A stretch of 13,919 nucleotides of DNA from CAZDRX01 sp964508225 (GTDB taxonomy: Bacteria > Patescibacteriota > Gracilibacteria > Peribacterales > Peribacteraceae), in the NCBI GenBank assembly GCA_964508225.1, contig CAZDRX010000023.1, positions 1 through 13,919 of the forward strand, in the 5' to 3' direction. Each line of letters opens with the position of its first letter. Position 1 is the first letter of the stretch. The position numbers and the translations under genes were made by a program. The notes below the pieces were generated by a model. It was given only the letters and a program-made list of their open reading frames with translations. It ran no database searches and had not been told where the DNA came from. This document shows, piece after piece, positions 13,484 to 13,919 of the stretch.

Positions 13484-13919
13484 CTACTGCTGGACCTTCC
13501 AGCGGACCTCCGGAACCAGCTTGCCCGAGAGCGCGAAGCCGGCGGCTTTCCTGTGACCGCCTCCCTGAAACTGCGCGGCCATCTTGGAGACATCGACGTC
13601 GTCTCTGAGCGTGCGGATCGATCCCTTCACCTTGCCCGCGCGCTCGGCGAGCACGAGGGAGAACTTCATGCCGGGTACCGCATTCACGTAGTCGATCGCA
13701 CCCGTGAGCTCGGAGTAGTCCGCACCCGTGGCAAGGAAATCCCCTTCTGTCAGCGCGGAGATGGCACCCCCCTCTGGTGTGATCGAGATCTTCTCGAGCA
13801 CTCTGCCCCAGAGACGGAGGGTGGAGAGCTTCGCACTGCGGAACACCTGCTGGACGATGGCCTGCTGGCGCGCTCCGGCCTTGAGGAGCCTTGCCGCCGT
13901 GCGGTACACGCGTGCGGAG
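13484..13919 (-). CDS. DHH/DHHA1 phosphoesterase (NrnA-like), C-terminal part only
   Basis: The frame is open to the right edge, so the N-terminal part with the catalytic DHH motif lies outside the window; about 144 C-terminal residues are visible. They contain the DHHA1 substrate-binding domain: the linker TLRLWGRVLEKI, a core ending in VKGSIRTLRDDVDVSKMAAQF, and the signature GGGHRKAAGF near the C-terminus. The arrangement matches NrnA-type enzymes, which degrade short oligoribonucleotides and dephosphorylate pAp. RecJ and cyclic-di-AMP phosphodiesterases share the fold, so the exact activity cannot be settled from this fragment. GTG 13909 is in frame but is probably an internal valine. The gene converges on the VirB4-like gene with a 6-bp gap. 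Confidence 0.88.
   Translation of the reverse strand, partial: SARVYRTAARLLKAGARQQAIVQQVFRSAKLSTLRLWGRVLEKISITPEGGAISALTEGDFLATGADYSELTGAIDYVNAVPGMKFSLVLAERAGKVKGSIRTLRDDVDVSKMAAQFQGGGHRKAAGFALSGKLVPEVRWKVQQ

Overview
The window is GC-rich, densely packed bacterial chromosome using the standard code (TGA serves as a stop at several tightly coupled gene junctions). Gene content suggests a member of the Patescibacteria/CPR, possibly a Peribacteria- or Peregrinibacteria-like lineage. The clues are a Mur-ligase/FemAB cell-envelope cluster, SH3-domain lipoproteins, a stand-alone VirB4/TraC-like ATPase and very few Shine-Dalgarno sequences. This placement is inference; no rRNA or ribosomal marker lies in the window.

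Layout. (1) 1-2028, minus strand: a small membrane protein with four F-S-[IM]-P repeats, then a terminator and a new promoter, then a membrane-anchored Ser/Thr protein kinase whose C-terminus runs off the left edge. (2) 2029-2114: an AT-rich divergent promoter region. (3) 2115-7046, plus strand: alpha/beta hydrolase, Mur ligase with an N-terminal membrane domain, DegT-type PLP aminotransferase, FemAB-type aminoacyl transferase and a 101-residue membrane protein. The first four are coupled by 4-bp overlaps or a 3-bp gap and look like an operon for building or modifying a peptidoglycan-type peptide. It ends at a bidirectional terminator (7108-7139). (4) 7156-10333, minus strand: argS followed 22 bp later by a lipoprotein with two SH3 domains and a degenerate polysaccharide-deacetylase domain. 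(5) 10334-10562: the longest intergenic stretch, with two perfect DnaA boxes next to AT-rich DNA and a strong promoter. (6) 10563-13477, plus strand: an unknown coiled-coil lipoprotein and the VirB4/TraC-like ATPase. (7) 13484-13919, minus strand: the C-terminal part of a DHH/DHHA1 phosphoesterase.

The most notable points are: a repeated arrangement in which a -10-like hexamer sits 6-7 nt before the start codon, predicting leaderless mRNAs; a DnaA-box cluster at a divergent intergenic region without dnaA nearby; an arginyl-tRNA synthetase whose HIGH signature reads GIHH; a secreted deacetylase-like domain that has lost its catalytic and metal-binding residues; and a Mur ligase whose UDP-substrate domain is replaced by membrane helices. 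No tRNA, rRNA, CRISPR array or insertion sequence was recognised.
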